A DNA stretch of 64,000 nt, taken from assembly GCA_000711775.1 (NCBI GenBank), contig ARYC01001381.1:21637-85636 (forward strand), in the 5' to 3' direction. The translations under genes and the position numbers were made by a program. Shown piece after piece: positions 1-10,610 of this stretch; within the stretch, counting starts at the first letter, position 1, and the number at the start of each line of letters is the position of its first letter. The notes under the pieces are model-generated. The model was not told the origin of the DNA, searched no databases, and saw only the letters and a list, made by a program, of their open reading frames with translations. The DNA comes from Oxytricha trifallax (lineage: Eukaryota > Ciliophora > Spirotrichea > Sporadotrichida > Oxytrichidae).

Positions 1-300
1 TTTAGGAGGTATTTTGTGATTTTATGATAAAATTAGGGTGCTCCTAATTAAGTACTAGCTTTAATTAATGCTCCTAATTAAGTACTAGCATTTTAGGAGC
101 TGCTCCTAATAAAGTACGTACCAATTTAAATTAAAAAATATGGAACTAAAACAGTAGAAATTGACATCAATCTCTCAAGTTTGAAACAAGTTCTCAAAAC
201 CTTCTCCATATACTGCTAAGAGGTTGACCTCCTATAGGATGCCCATATTTAATAGTAAGTTTTACAGAGGTATATAATTGAAATCAATAAACTAAATTTG
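1..300. promoter_or_regulatory. Divergent spacer of TBE A with repeated GTACTTAATTAGGAGC-type motifs
   Basis: Gene-free spacer upstream of the 22-kD gene. Several copies of the motif GCTCCTAATTAAGTACT (or its complement) lie at about 41-60, 71-90 and 100-118. The same motif family occurs in the corresponding spacer of copy C (58200-58380). It lies between divergently transcribed genes, so a shared promoter or a transposase-binding region is plausible; this is inference. Confidence 0.5.
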
Positions 301-328
301 AATATCATTTCTAAGATCTGTAAACAAG

Positions 329-1114
329 ATGGAGTCAATGAATGATGCAATGAAAAGAGTGCAAGCACAAGAATTGATTCAAAGATTTAGAAGCAAGGAG
401 GATTTGCACCGCTACCTGGTGCAGCAAGGTAATAAACTCATAGTAACACATCATGATTATGTAGTTGGTTTGTTCTTGCCAACGATGGAAGGTACCAAAA
501 TTTCATTTCTAAGGGCGATACTCTGCGAAGAGAAGAAAGCATTGAAAACTTAAGATGTAAAGTTTGCAGAGATTCCAAACTATCCAGAAATCTCAGTGAC
601 TAACTTATATGATGATGCTATGAATGACCAAGAAGTTTCGCTGTACCTGCCTACTAAGAAGCACTTGTCAAATAAACTGCATGAAAGAAACTATTTCTTT
701 GGCATACTTGCAACTATCAAAGGTGATTACTTGAAAGAAATTATTCAAGAATCTCATAAGAAAAGGTACAGCATCTCTTCAGAAGATAAGGACAAACAAG
801 GGATCATGATATGTGAGAACTCTATCAGAGCTGCAGAAGCACCCTTATATTTCAAGTAAGATTTGTAGCTTAACTCTTTAGATAAATCTGGTACTGCCAT
901 CTTCTTGATGAAGGAATAGAGCAAGCTTCACAAAGAGCGAAAGTCGCACACAAAGTATGAAGTTAGCAAGAGACTTTATTCAAATATTTAGCCTCCAGAG
1001 TCAATGAACATAGATGCAGGAGCAGGCAGCAAGAGAAGAAACTTAGGAGGAGGGAAGCAAGAAATAGAAGAAAAGAATGAGAAGCCAGCTCCCTCAAAAG
1101 AGTTTTAAATGTGA
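329..1114 (+). CDS. TBE 22-kD protein, copy A (function unknown)
   Basis: One frame stays open for 261 codons when TAA/TAG are read as Gln; it ends at TGA 1112-1114. The start MESMNDAMKRVQ is shared with copy C, and B starts similarly. Landmarks are a charged N-terminal stretch (RFRSKEDLHRYL), GLFLPTMEG near residue 50, PNYPEISVTNLY near residue 85, and a basic, Gln/Glu-rich C-terminus. Function is unknown in the TBE literature. Compared with copies B and C, about 20 residues near residue 170 are read in a different frame because two single-base differences compensate, so the frame is open but may not encode the ancestral protein. The gene converges on the transposase with a 9-bp gap. AATAAAACAAG-like A-rich sequence precedes the ATG. 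Confidence 0.85.
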
Positions 1115-1123
1115 CTTATATAT

Positions 1124-2186
1124 TCATTAACTTAACTACAAAACTTATTTATATACATTCACTCTCCCTTCTTAAGCACTCTTTTAAGCCAACAAATTAT
1201 CTAACTCTCTTCGCTGAGCTTTTAATAAAGTCTACTGTATCGATAGGTAGGTCATGCATTAGATGGTATAGCAGCAGTTTCTTATAATGACCTTTTAGTA
1301 TACCCCAGTAGAATTCAATTCCATTAAACAATGGGCTGTAAGGCACGTTGAACACTGGTGTTATTCTTAGTTGTTCATAACTTTTCCTTGTTTCTTTTGT
1401 CTTATGAACTGAAAGATTATCAACAAACAGTATAATCTCTTATTCAGGGTACTTCTCTCTCAGGTGCTATAAGAACTTAATATACTGCTCTGTCTTAATA
1501 GAGCGAGGATGAATAACATAAGTTTCTAAACCAGTATCCTCGCTAACACCTCCAAGAATTGCCATTGTTTATACCTTGACTTTTTAGTCATATACTTCTA
1601 TGTTACTATGCGTCTTATACCAAGACTTCTAGATGAAAGTGTTGAGTGTAAACACAGCCTCGTCAGCATGAATAAACTTAATATTATTCTATTAGGCTCT
1701 CTGCATTAAATTATAAATATAATTTAAGTTGTTGTTGTAAAATGGCAAATTGAAATCAATTACTCTCTTGATACGATTTACACGTTTGTTAGAGATACCG
1801 TTTCGTTTATAAATGTTTGCAACAGACTATGCAGAGATCTTCAACTCAGGGAACTGGCGATGAAACATAATAGCTCGTTAGTCGAGAGAGAAGTGAGCCC
1901 AATACTTCAAAGTTTTTTCATTAATAAGATAGTCAATATGCTTCTTAGAAACTTTGACTTCCTCTTAGGCATAGAATTCAGCTATTATTGCTTTAGTTAT
2001 ACTGCTATAAGACAGTGGGATCGAACAGTGATGGACTTCGCTTTAAGAGCAGTGCAATAGACTTATAGTTCAGTACTGGTTATACTTATTCACTGTATAT
2101 ATCACATCCATATCGCAGTTTAAACACTAAATCTATATACTCTTCATCATAAATAGACCCCAAAAGCTTGCTATTTTGTCTCGCAT
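1124..2186 (-). pseudogene. TBE transposase (42-kD, Tc1/mariner-type DDE), copy A, frameshifted
   Basis: Reading leftward from ATG at 2186, the translation matches the copies at 8884-9946, 56136-57198 and 63695-64000. Recognisable blocks are the N-terminal helix-turn-helix region, the first catalytic block HADEAVF, the second (LFVDNLSVHKT) and the third (NVPYSP..NGIEFYWGILK), i.e. the D, D, E triad of IS630/Tc1/mariner enzymes. These enzymes cut and join the element ends, and in Oxytricha TBE transposases are implicated in genome rearrangement. At least three frameshifts are visible: near the start (about 2175), near the second N-terminal block (SPS..., about 2010) and just before HIDYL (about 1950). 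This copy is therefore not translatable as it stands. Confidence 0.92.
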
Positions 2187-2188
2187 TT

Positions 2189-2267
2189 AATTAATAACTC
2201 CAACCCCTAACAAATTCCCTACAAATCAAAGCACTTATAAACCTCATTAAGGGGTTTTGGGGTTTTG
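2189..2267. repeat. Right inverted terminal repeat of TBE A
   Basis: About 79 bp ending in GGGGTTTTGGGGTTTTG. It is the mirror of the C left end (CAAAACCCCAAAACCCC, then TTAATGAGGTTTATAAGTGC). The telomere-like C4A4 block is the diagnostic TBE end. Confidence 0.95.
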
Positions 2268-2577
2268 CTGCTATATCAGGATTGTTGTTGGAGGAGGAGA
2301 CTCCATTATGTTTAGCGAAAATTTAATTATTTTGAGATATTTAATAAATTGAATCAGACAAATTGAAACTTTTTAAGTTTTAATATATGAGGACTTTTAA
2401 TCGTACTAATATGTTTAATTTATAACGAATTTTTAATAGAGATGTTTTAATTAATTTTAGGCTGAAATTTATTAATTAAAACTGTGTCTGATTCAATTTA
2501 TTAAATATCTCAAAATAATTAAATTTTCGCTAAACATAATGGAGTCTCCTCCTCCAACAGCAATCCTGATATAGCAG
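2268..2577. mobile_element. 310-bp foldback (MITE-like) element abutting TBE A
   Basis: Two essentially perfect 93-bp inverted arms (2268-2360 and 2485-2577) begin CTGCTATATCAGG and end CCTGATATAGCAG, around a 124-bp AT-rich centre. No coding capacity is seen. The left arm starts at the very base after the TBE telomere-like end, with no obvious target duplication on either side. It could be a MITE that inserted exactly at the TBE border, or the TBE flank may have been rearranged. Confidence 0.8.
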
Positions 2578-2811
2578 TCTCATACCGAAAAGTAGGTGAG
2601 GTTTCAGAAACAGCACCTCTAACACTGGGGATTTTGACGACAGTAAGCTAAAGAACAAGATGCGAATATTTTTCAGTGATTCGATGGCTACAAGAAAAGT
2701 TCAAGATTACGATGAAGACGATGATGATTAGGAAATCAAGTATGAACCTGAGGCTATACTAATGCTTTTTATACTATACTTTTGCATTTTAAATCTACAA
2801 CCACTCTTATT
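2578..2811. other. No clear gene; short acidic coding-like stretch
   Basis: A plus-strand frame from ATG 2661 gives a short acidic run (QDYDEDDDDQEIKYEPE) and then AT-rich sequence. Too little is left to call a gene. Confidence 0.3.
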
Positions 2812-3520
2812 TCAACTTAATCGCTTTATAAGGTTGGGCTTGAATTGAAAACTTAGTTTAATTAAACCTTAATTTGGAGGAAGAGCATTGTCTTGGAGTT
2901 CTATCACTATACTTTTAATCATTGATTCAAAAGGTTCAAAGTCTTAACATAAAACAAAATCAAAATCTTCGCAACTGTCCAGGAATGGTGCTAGAAGTTT
3001 TAAAAGTAACCAACCCCATGTTTTATATTCCTCATCTTTCTTTGCAAGGTAAAGATTCATCATAACGCATGCTTATGGTATCAATTGTCCAAATGTTTAC
3101 AATATGTCAAAATGTTTACGTTAGAGATAAAGCTCATAAACATTATTTTGCATTAAATTTGCTTGATGATATATAGCAAGAGAGAGGAGATTCTTTTCAA
3201 CTAAAGTTTGAGTGAGACTCTTAAGAAGTTGATTCTGTATTTACTTAGGGGAAGTTGAGAAGCTCTGAAAAATACCATGTGCCAAGTGTGAAATAAGGCC
3301 AATTTTAATGAGCATCCAGCAAAGTCTGTAAGGGCTTCGAGATCATCCGATTTTTCAGAATTCATTTCCAAAGACTTGTCTTTTAAATTATTAGAGTTCA
3401 GTCCATTTTTTAATTTCGACATTTAGGAGGCAGCTCGTTGTCTTTTGATCCTCTAGCGTTCCTTTCTGATGATTTTCTATATAACTTCCTTGCTGAGATC
3501 AAGTAATTACGATTTATAAT
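2812..3520 (-). pseudogene. bZIP-like DNA-binding protein, one frame change
   Basis: Reading leftward from about 3520, the translation carries a strongly basic stretch, RKERQRIKRQRAAS, followed by MSKLKN and regularly spaced leucines (NNLKDKSLEM, DDLEAL). This fits the basic region plus leucine zipper of a bZIP factor, with Gln in place of the usual invariant Asn and Lys in place of Arg. Near 3330 the reading moves by one frame; from there about 170 more residues are open to TGA 2812-2814 (blocks IYHQANLMQNNVYELY, KTWGWLLLKLLAPFLD). The C-terminal half is not recognised. No ATG fits the N-terminus, so a 5' exon may be missing. It may be a germline-limited gene, a macronuclear-destined segment or the cargo of a transposon; the sequence does not decide. 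Confidence 0.5.
3088..3124. repeat. Imperfect inverted-repeat arm (partner 4348-4386)
   Basis: The sequence CAATTGTCCAAATGTTTACA and what follows is about 85% identical to the reverse complement of 4348-4386, which contains GTAAACATTTGACAATTAC. The pair could bound a 1.3-kb element, but the left arm lies inside an open reading frame. Confidence 0.35.
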
Positions 3521-3807
3521 AGGAAATCAATAAATTAAAGTGAAATTAATTAGAATTATTAAAAAATGGAAAAATTTCTGAGCAGAAGATGCCGAGTCAT
3601 TCACAATAAATGTAAGTTACAAAAAACATATCTAAATTTTTTATTTTTTAGCTATACTACCTGGTAAGACTAAGAGTGGCAGTTGACAGATATTTCAGAA
3701 AGTGACAAAAAGACAAGGCGCTGAAGAAGAATGATTAAGATTAAACAACAAATGATATGTAGTGTGTTTGAACACAGTAACTGTTTTTAGATTTTAAGTT
3801 TTGCATA

Positions 3808-4170
3808 TCACAATAAGTATTCCTATTCATATATTTGATTTTCATTTAAACTTAAACTTTTCCACTTATTTTTCATAAATGGACCTTAGTCAAATATGGC
3901 TTTTTCCTTGACTTCCTTGAATGTTAGTTTAAAGTTTTCGGTTGCTAGCTTGATAGCTTTAATGTGAGTATTTGTTACTTTCTTGTATAATTTATCAATT
4001 TTCTTTGAAAATCTAGAAACTCTTTTACGTTTTGTAACTTAGCTTTATGAACTCGTCCAAGAACAGTCTTATTCATCACAACTCTAAGATAGAGATTTGC
4101 CAAAGTACATTTCGAGTGATTCAGAGAGTTCAACATCCTAGCTCTTATAATAGATAATAGTTTTAACCAT
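3808..4170 (-). CDS. Hypothetical protein, 120 residues
   Basis: An uninterrupted frame in the ciliate code from ATG 4170 to TGA 3808-3810. The protein is Lys- and Ser-rich, with a basic patch (TKRKRVSRFSKKIDKLYKK) around residue 65 and a following helical, charged segment. There is no signal peptide, membrane segment or recognised domain. It lies within the 3088-4386 inverted-repeat pair and is divergent from the 22-kD-like gene at 4579. An open frame of this length can arise by chance with a single stop codon, so this is a modest call. Confidence 0.4.
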
Positions 4171-4578
4171 GACAAATTGTTTTGTCTAAAATTTGGTAAT
4201 TATATTACTATAAAAAAATAGTTGATTTAAATTATTAAGTAGGTTTAATATCATGGTATGTATTAATTAGACTTTTTAACCATTAAAATGAATGAATAAC
4301 TTTACTTTATCAATAAAATCACAGAAATAAGGTAAAGATTATCAATGTAAACACTTTGACAAAAAGTGTAAACATTTGACAATTACAACTAAAATTTGAA
4401 ACTTTTGAGCTTTTTTATTGGAAAGCAAGCTGATGTGAGGTTTTGTGATTTTTTGTGATCTTCACATCATTTTCAGTAATTTAAAGTATAACTAATTATT
4501 TAATTATTATTTTGTCACATTAAATTCTATTATCATATAGTAATTTTATAGTTTTATTTAGGAAAGTTCACAATTAAG

Positions 4579-5400
4579 ATGGAATTCCAAATGAGCCAAA
4601 TACAGAGTCAAAAGCGCAAAATCAATTAATTCATGGAAGAAGAAAATAATGAATAAGAAATGCTGAAAATTGCACAAGGACAGTTATATGGAAGATTTAG
4701 ATCAAAAGTTGATATATACAAATATCTCACAGAAATATGTAAGTCTCAAATCAGTTATTTAATTAGTACTGTATAGTGAATGTGTACTTACCACCTATAC
4801 AAACAATAAACAAAGACTTTTTGAGATAAATCTTGTAAGAAGAAAAGAGAGTTCAAAACAAAAGCGATGTCAAGCTCATTAATGCCCCAAAATATGAGGA
4901 GCTCTCTGTATCTAACATCCTTAAATACAACAAAGCTCTGATGTGAGATGCTATATCCCTGACATTGATAAAAAAAGAAATAGATTGACAGGACGTATTT
5001 TTTCAATGTACTTCACACAGTGGAGACTTAATATTTAGAAACTCTAATTGAGCATGCCCAAGCTTTGAGAAATGACCCAACTCACAATGAAGAAAAAGGG
5101 GATTTTATTAAAATTTTCAGCTAATGGTATGACAAGCTGACCAAACACCCATATATGTCAAGTAATTAAAATTTTAATATTCACACAATATACAATAGAA
5201 AAGCCTGGAAAAACTATCCACTTGTTGAAAGAAAGCTCCAGGAAAGTTGTTGCTCGAAAGCATAAAGCTAAAAGAGAGTTGGCTCTGAGTTTCTCAAACT
5301 TTAAGGCATCAGGATAAAATTTATAATCGATGCAAAAGAACTTTAACAGTCAATCAGAAGGAGATGTGACTTAACGAAGTTAAATGGGATAAGACACACC
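4579..5400 (+). pseudogene. 22-kD-like protein of telomere-less TBE relative (element I)
   Basis: From ATG 4579 the translation contains GRFRSKVDIYKYL, then in shifted frames VNVYLPPIQ, FLRQILQEEKREFKT, LINAPKYEELSVSNI and WYDKLTKHPYMSSN. These line up in order with the TBE 22-kD protein (RFRSKEDLHRYL, LFLPTMEG, FLKAILCDEKKAFK, IDIPNYPEISVTNL, WLAELKKHPFLS). Several frameshifts and TGA codons break it. A GTAAGT...TTAG stretch at about 4740-4769 could be a short intron. The gene converges on the split transposase (5565-5938 plus 10049-10610), the same arrangement as in TBEs, which is the main reason to assign both to one element. Confidence 0.75.
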
Positions 5401-5564
5401 TTCAAAACAATTTTAATTTAACATTTGACATTAATTAAACTTTAATATATTCTTAATCACATTTTAAGTATTCTTAGTAAACCTTTTCTACTAATCTCTA
5501 ACACTTTTGATTATTCGATACTTCTAATGGTCACTTTTATAAGTGAAATGTGATCTATTTCTTT

Positions 5565-5938
5565 TCATTGCTTATATAATTTAGTTTATGCTTTTTTTTT
5601 ATAAGAGTTTTTTAGCAAGCTAAAGTAATTCTCAATTGGGTTTGTTTAGGGAGAATATGGAGGGCAAAATACCTATGGTATCTCTAATAGTTCCAGAGCT
5701 TCTTTGACTTTCTTGCTGTGATGGACCCTAAAATTATCACATACAATGGCCATTTTTCTCAAACTAGTCTTTCCTTTTAACTCATTACAGAACTCAATAA
5801 ATTTCTCAATTTCTACAGACTTCTTGTAAATTTTAAACAACTCTACTCCTTCTGACTATGAGATAGCAGCTATGACTGCATACGAAAAGCTAAAGCTGCT
5901 TTTACTATTTTATTGTATATTTTTACTCTGGCTGCAAT
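5565..5938 (-). pseudogene. 3' part of element I DDE transposase (split by TBE B)
   Basis: Continues the reading frame from 10049-10610 after TBE B is disregarded. It holds the second catalytic block (MAIVCDNFRVHHSKK) and the third (FCPPYSPQTNPIENYFSLLK), matching the D and E positions of Tc1/mariner enzymes, and ends at TGA 5565-5567. This part has no break. It is clearly related to the TBE transposase and to the copies at 31451-32500 and 42243-43392, but is distinct from all of them. Confidence 0.88.
5936..5938. repeat. Target-site duplication AAT, left of TBE B
   Basis: AAT here is repeated at 10049-10051, immediately outside the two telomere-like ends. It agrees with the ANT preference known for TBEs. 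Confidence 0.9.
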
Positions 5939-6023
5939 CAAAACCCCAAAACCCCTTAGTGAGGTTTATAAGTGCTTTGATTTGTAGGGTATAGTTGGGG
6001 TCTTATTGGGGTTAGTAGAGAAA
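5939..6023. repeat. Left inverted terminal repeat of TBE B
   Basis: 85 bp mirrored at 9964-10048, beginning with the telomere-like CAAAACCCCAAAACCCC. Confidence 0.95.
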
Positions 6024-6077
6024 ACGCACGTTTTTTATGAATTTAATGAATATCTAATGAGTATTACTGTACTTAAT

Positions 6078-7525
6078 TCAAACAAATTTTATCTGCTTAT
6101 CTTTGAGATACCTCTTGAATTTAGCAGTCTGTAGTTGTTCTAGTATATCATCCAATGATTATCGTGGATATGCTGGAGCTTTTACGATGACCATCTCAAC
6201 TATCTTCTTAATTTCATTGCATATTTCATCTTGCTTAATATGTTAAGCAGCCAAACTTATTGATTATTTATCATGTTTTGTTCCAAAGTATGACATACTT
6301 TCCACATCGCACTCTAAGATAATTCCAGCTACCACCCAAACATCCCATTATACAGAGCCATTTGTCCATTTCTCTCTCATAGGGAAGTATCATGGAGTGC
6401 CTAAAACCTTAGCTAAAGTCACTATCTCTTGTCTTATTAATCTGTTGAAATCTATGACTACTACTTCTAAAGCGCAGAGATGTAGCATTACATTTTCTGG
6501 CTTCAAATCTCTATGAACATACCCGAGATCATGGAGCTCTTTCACACCCTTAGTCATATCTGTGAGTATCTCATTCAAATCATCAGGATATCTATTATGG
6601 TAGAGATACTCTCTTAGAGACATTTCAAACTTCTTGAGTCTCAATGCAATAAAACCATGACCAAGTATAACTCCGTCGACTTAGCTAAGTTCTTGCATTA
6701 TCTTTTCTAAGCCTCTCTCAGTACTATGTATTCATTTGCAAACTCATTTTAATATTGCTCGTTCTTAATGAGATACTTGAATGGATATACCTTGTATGCG
6801 AATCCATCAACAACTATAAGTTTTACCTTGTTAGGTACGTCAATATTCAAATAGTTTTCAATACAGCTGCTCATGTCGACTGCATTTAATGCAGGTATAT
6901 ACATTGCTCTCTCTTATAAGCATGCAATATACATACCATTTACTGGTTGGTTCATTGACTCAAACCGCTTCTATCTCTTAAGTCTCTCCAACTGCTCTAT
7001 TTGTGAATCAAGAGAGTTATTTTTTCTTTTAGCAGGTAAAAGCTTTTAAATTTCCTCATCTTTAATCAGGAATTCGCTTAGATGATGCCTTTGCATATGT
7101 CTCTTTACTTTAGCTGAGTGAGTATAAGACTTCATGCAGGTAGTGCATTAGTATCTACCATCTACTTTATCATGCTTGAAGTAGATCTTAGCTCTACCAG
7201 AGTGTACCTCTTTGATGTGTCTCTTCAAGCTAGACTCAGTTGAGAAGAAATTTTAGCAATCTTCACATTAAAATGTTTTAATTTTTCCTATTGGTTGCTG
7301 TTCCTTATCTTCCTCAACCAATTCAACTTATGTTTAAACTCACATCTCAGCACTCAACTTCTTGTTTTAAACTTAAATTTTAAAGACCTCAGCTTCAAAC
7401 TCTAGAGCTCTTAGCTCTACCTCCTTTTCAATATAAATTACTTCTGGTTTCTTAAAGGAGCCAAAGTTGAGCAATGATTAACCTGTTCCAAGAAAAACTG
7501 CCTTACGATTTAAGTTAGCCGCCAT
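6078..7525 (-). pseudogene. TBE 57-kD protein: C2H2 zinc fingers plus kinase-like domain, copy B
   Basis: Reading leftward from ATG 7525 (MAANLNRKAVFLG). Around residues 95-145 are two C2H2 fingers, CEDCQNFFSTESSLKRHIKEVH and CTTCMKSYTHSAKVKRHMQRH in outline (Cys-x2-Cys ... His-x3/4-His). The C-terminal half is a protein-kinase-like fold: VHRDLKPENVML (catalytic loop) and VVVIDFN, where DFG would be expected. A GTP-TGA-YFPMREKW segment and WDVWVVAGII resemble the activation and APE region. Breaks: TGA after KKLSAEM, a frameshift near 6730, and TGA at the GTP/YF junction. The family is known from TBEs; its role is thought to be in DNA binding or regulation but is unproven. Confidence 0.92.
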
Positions 7526-7539
7526 GTTTAAATTCAAAT

Positions 7540-8087
7540 TTAAATTTCTATTATTAATAAGTAAAAACCTCACTGGCTATACTAACTTTGTATAGGAGCT
7601 GGCACTGCAACAACAATGGTTGATCTTAGGTGTTAGACATCATATTTATACTTAGTTTATAACTATAAATTTTCTAATTTTATGCTTAATATTTTTATTT
7701 TGGTACCAACTGAGAATAAATTCAGGTTGGTACTGGTACCAATTAGGTTTTGAACCATTTTGAAACTTTTCCATTAAAACCTCATTAGTTAAAAACTAGG
7801 TACTAATTAAGTTTTGGTACTATTAAATTGTACCAATTAAATTTAAACGAATTTAGTACCGGTACTAATCAAATTTAAACAAATTTAGTACTAATTTAAT
7901 GGAACTAAATTGATAAAAATGGAGCTCCATCTCTGAAGTTTGTTACAGCTTCTGCCAGCTTTCTCCACGTATCTTACCAGGTTGACCTCCTATAAGATGC
8001 CCATATTTAATACTAAGATTTTTAACAGTAGGATCCAGAACTCTATATATTAAAATTTGAAATTCAATAACAAGAGAAGGAACAAGG
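7540..8087. promoter_or_regulatory. Divergent spacer of TBE B with GGTAC/GTACTAATT repeats
   Basis: About 550 bp without a gene, between the divergent 57-kD and 22-kD genes. GGTACCAA, GGTACTAATT and TAGTACCGG motifs recur at about 7700-7890. They are the subfamily-B counterpart of the GTACTTAATTAGGAGC repeats of A and C. A bidirectional promoter is the likely role. Confidence 0.5.
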
Positions 8088-8876
8088 ATGGAATCTATAA
8101 GTACTGCAATGAAGAGGGTTGAAGCTTAAGAAATAATCTCAAGATTTAGAAGCAAGGAAGATCTCTATCGATACATCACTTAGCATGGTAAGCATGTGAC
8201 ATATACTTAATCATATACTATAGTGGTTTATTCCTTCCAACGATGGAAGGTACCAAAATTTCATTCTTAAAAGCTATACTCTGCGATGAGAAGAAAGCCT
8301 TCAAAAACAGCGAAATAAAGTTGATAGATATACCAAACTACCCAGAGATTTCAGTTACTAATCTCTACGAGGATGCTATGAAAGATGAAGAGTTGGTAGT
8401 TTATCTTCCTACCAAGAAACAACTCTCTAACAAGCTTCCAGAAAGGAGCTTCTTCTTTGGAGTTCTTGGCACGTTAAGAGAGAGCTATCTCAGAGAGATC
8501 ATTGAAGAAGATCACAAAAAACGCTACTCTATTTCTCCTGAAGATTAAAAGAAGCAAGGCATACTAATAAGCGAGACCTGGCTCGCTGAGCTTAAGAAGC
8601 ATCCATTCCTCTCTCGTAAGCTTTGATTCATAACATTGTAGGGAAACCTGGAACTGGTATATTCCTAATGAAAGAGCATGCGAAGGTCCACAGAGAGAGA
8701 AAGTCATAGACTATTTATGAAGTGAGCAAAAGACTTTATAAAGATGTCTAAAAGCCAGAAGAAATGAACATAGATGCAGGAGCTGGCACAAAGAGAAGAA
8801 AAATGGGTCCAAGCAAGCCATAAGAAGAGGAGAAGAAAGAGAAGCCAAACCCCTTTATGGGCCAATTTAATATGTG
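8088..8876 (+). pseudogene. TBE 22-kD protein, copy B, two frameshifts
   Basis: Starts MESISTAMKRVEAQE at 8088. A one-base loss near 8223 shifts the frame just before LFLPTMEG, and another near 8620 shifts it after HPFLSRKL; the tail EVSKRLYKDVQKPEEMNIDAGAG then reads on to TGA 8874-8876. The middle part is well preserved (IPNYPEISVTNLYEDAM, FFFGVLGTLRESYL). Convergent with the transposase, 7 bp apart. Confidence 0.9.
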
Positions 8877-8883
8877 AATATAT

Positions 8884-9946
8884 TCATTCGTATAAATCTA
8901 AAACTTATTTATAAACATTCATTCTTCCCTCTCTCGCACAAGCTGTTGTCTTATCCACGCTTACTCTCTTACAGTTGCTTTGAATCAAGTCTACTGTATC
9001 GATAGGCAAGTCATGCATAAGATGATACAGCAGCAGCTTCTTGTAGTGAGTCTTGATTTAACTCCAGTAGAATTCTATTCCATTAAATTAAGGACTATAA
9101 GGAATGTTATAAACAGGAGTTATGTTTAGGTCTTCATAAGCTTTCTTAGACACCTTAGTCTTATGAACTGATAGGTTATCAACAAACAGGATGATCTCTT
9201 GGTTGCTATACTTCTCTCTGAGCTTATGTAGGAACTCTATATACTACTCTCGCTTAATAGAGCGAGGGTGAATCACATAACTCTCTAAGCCTGAATCTTC
9301 ACTTATACCAGCTAAAATTGCATGGGTGACTACCTTCACCTTTTAGTAATAAACTACTATGTTATCATACTTCTTGCAACATGACTTATTAATAAAGTGT
9401 TGAACGTAAACACAGCTTCATCTGCATGATGAACTTGATGTTATTATCAATAGCTCTCTGCATTTAATCATATATATAGTTTAAATTATTACTATAAAAT
9501 GGCACTGTAAAATCAATCACTCTCTTCACTCTGTTGACAGTCTTGAAAGTAATACCATTTCTTCTATAAATGTTGGCTATAGTCTAAGGAGAGATGCGCA
9601 TATCAGGAAACTTGCGATGAAACATTACAGCTCGCTAGTCTAGAGGAAAGTGTGCCCAATACTTTAAAGTCTTAGAGTCACAGAGGTAGTCAATATGGTG
9701 CTGTGAGAACTTTTATTTTCTTACAGGATGCTTTCAAGTACCAGAATTAAAATGCTAAACAGCTAACATGCAGTGATACCTAACAGTAGAGGCACTCTTG
9801 TGTAAGAGCTTTGCAATAGCTGCATAATTCAATACTGGTTTGACTTAATCTATATTAATACTCGTACCATACCTAAGCTGAAGCAGTAAATCTAAATATT
9901 TCTCATCATAAATCGACCCTAAATTTCGCTAATTTCTATTTCTCAT
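8884..9946 (-). pseudogene. TBE transposase (42-kD), copy B, multiply broken
   Basis: ATG 9946 gives MRNRNQRNLGSIYDEKYLDL. The block HHIDYL...YWAHFPLDQRAVMFHRKFPDMRISPQ is intact. An in-frame TGA lies before KHPVRKQKF, and frameshifts occur at the HADEAVF block (about 9430) and in the following 80 bases. The second and third catalytic blocks (LFVDNLSVHKT; NIPYSPQFNGIEFYW) remain readable. Ends at TGA 8884-8886. Confidence 0.92.
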
Positions 9947-9963
9947 TTTGTAAATTGGCCTAA

Positions 9964-10048
9964 TTTCTCTACTAACCCCAATAAGACCCCAACTATACCC
10001 TACAAATCAAAGCACTTATAAACCTCACTAAGGGGTTTTGGGGTTTTG
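9964..10048. repeat. Right inverted terminal repeat of TBE B
   Basis: Mirror of 5939-6023; ends GGGGTTTTGGGGTTTTG, followed by the AAT duplication at 10049-10051. Confidence 0.95.
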
Positions 10049-10610
10049 AATACTCAAGCTTAGCTTGCATGTTAAAGGAGAATATAGTTTCATCAACAAA
10101 CAAAATATCATACCTATCTTTCTATAGCTGTAAGAGATGGTTTTACATATCAAATAGTTACTAACCAAAGTTCTATTACTACTTCTCAGGTTTATATTTG
10201 ATTATCATTATAGCTTTGCTTTTAATTTTCTAACTTTGATAAAGTTTGCATAGCGTGGAAGGAGAAATTCTCATTTCTGGAAACTGCCTGTGAAATAAAT
10301 GGCATCATTTCTCGAAAGTTAAACCTGCGTATGACTTTAGTTATTAGTCACTTGTGAGAAAATCAATGTGATTTTCACGAAGTTTCCGATATCGCTATCT
10401 CTTACCATAGAGTCTTTGAATCAACAATTTCGCAAAGTTAAATAAATTCTCTTAATTCGATATTCCCTTATCATAATTCTTTAAAGCTTCTCTACATACT
10501 CTTTACACAATTGGAATTGAAGATTTGAGATCTTTGATATTTACGAAATAGTTAAGGCATAAGCAGGTTGTGATGTATTAAATCCTTCTGGAAATCTCAA
10601 ATCAATTATA
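10049..10610 (-). pseudogene. 5' part of element I DDE transposase (split by TBE B)
   Basis: Reading leftward: SSIPIVQRVCREAL, then ENHIDFL, HLFHRQFPEMRISPSTL (the conserved block FHR.FP.MRIS shared with TBE) and DILFVDETIFSF, the first catalytic Asp. The reading reaches LEY at 10052 and resumes at 5935. One in-frame TGA lies just before CHLFHRQF. No ATG was found at the expected N-terminus, so the start is uncertain. Confidence 0.88.

Larger units (their letters stand above)
1..2267 (-). mobile_element. TBE transposon copy A, truncated by the window edge
   Basis: The right part of a telomere-bearing element. It holds the spacer between the third gene and the 22-kD gene, the 22-kD gene on the plus strand, the transposase on the minus strand and the right terminal repeat, which ends in the telomere-like 17-mer at 2251-2267. 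Sequence and layout match copy C (56055-60069) closely, in opposite orientation, so A and C belong to one subfamily. The 57-kD gene would lie left of the window. Orientation is given by the transposase. The base triplet after the right end is CTG, not the ANT duplication typical of TBEs. Confidence 0.95.
5939..10048 (-). mobile_element. TBE transposon copy B, complete (4110 bp)
   Basis: Both ends are present: CAAAACCCCAAAACCCC at the left and its mirror at the right, in 85-bp inverted repeats (5939-6023 and 9964-10048), flanked by AAT on both sides. Gene order from the left is 57-kD kinase-like (minus), 22-kD (plus), transposase (minus). All three genes carry frameshifts or TGA codons, so this copy is non-autonomous. 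It differs clearly in sequence from A and C (for example an extra GGGGTCTTATTGGGG in the terminal repeat) and is a different subfamily. It sits inside another transposon's transposase gene. Confidence 0.97.

Noticed and set aside
2251..2267. C4A4/G4T4 blocks as true chromosome telomeres
   Set aside because: They sit inside continuous sequence, are only 17 bp and are parts of TBE inverted repeats with AAT duplications.
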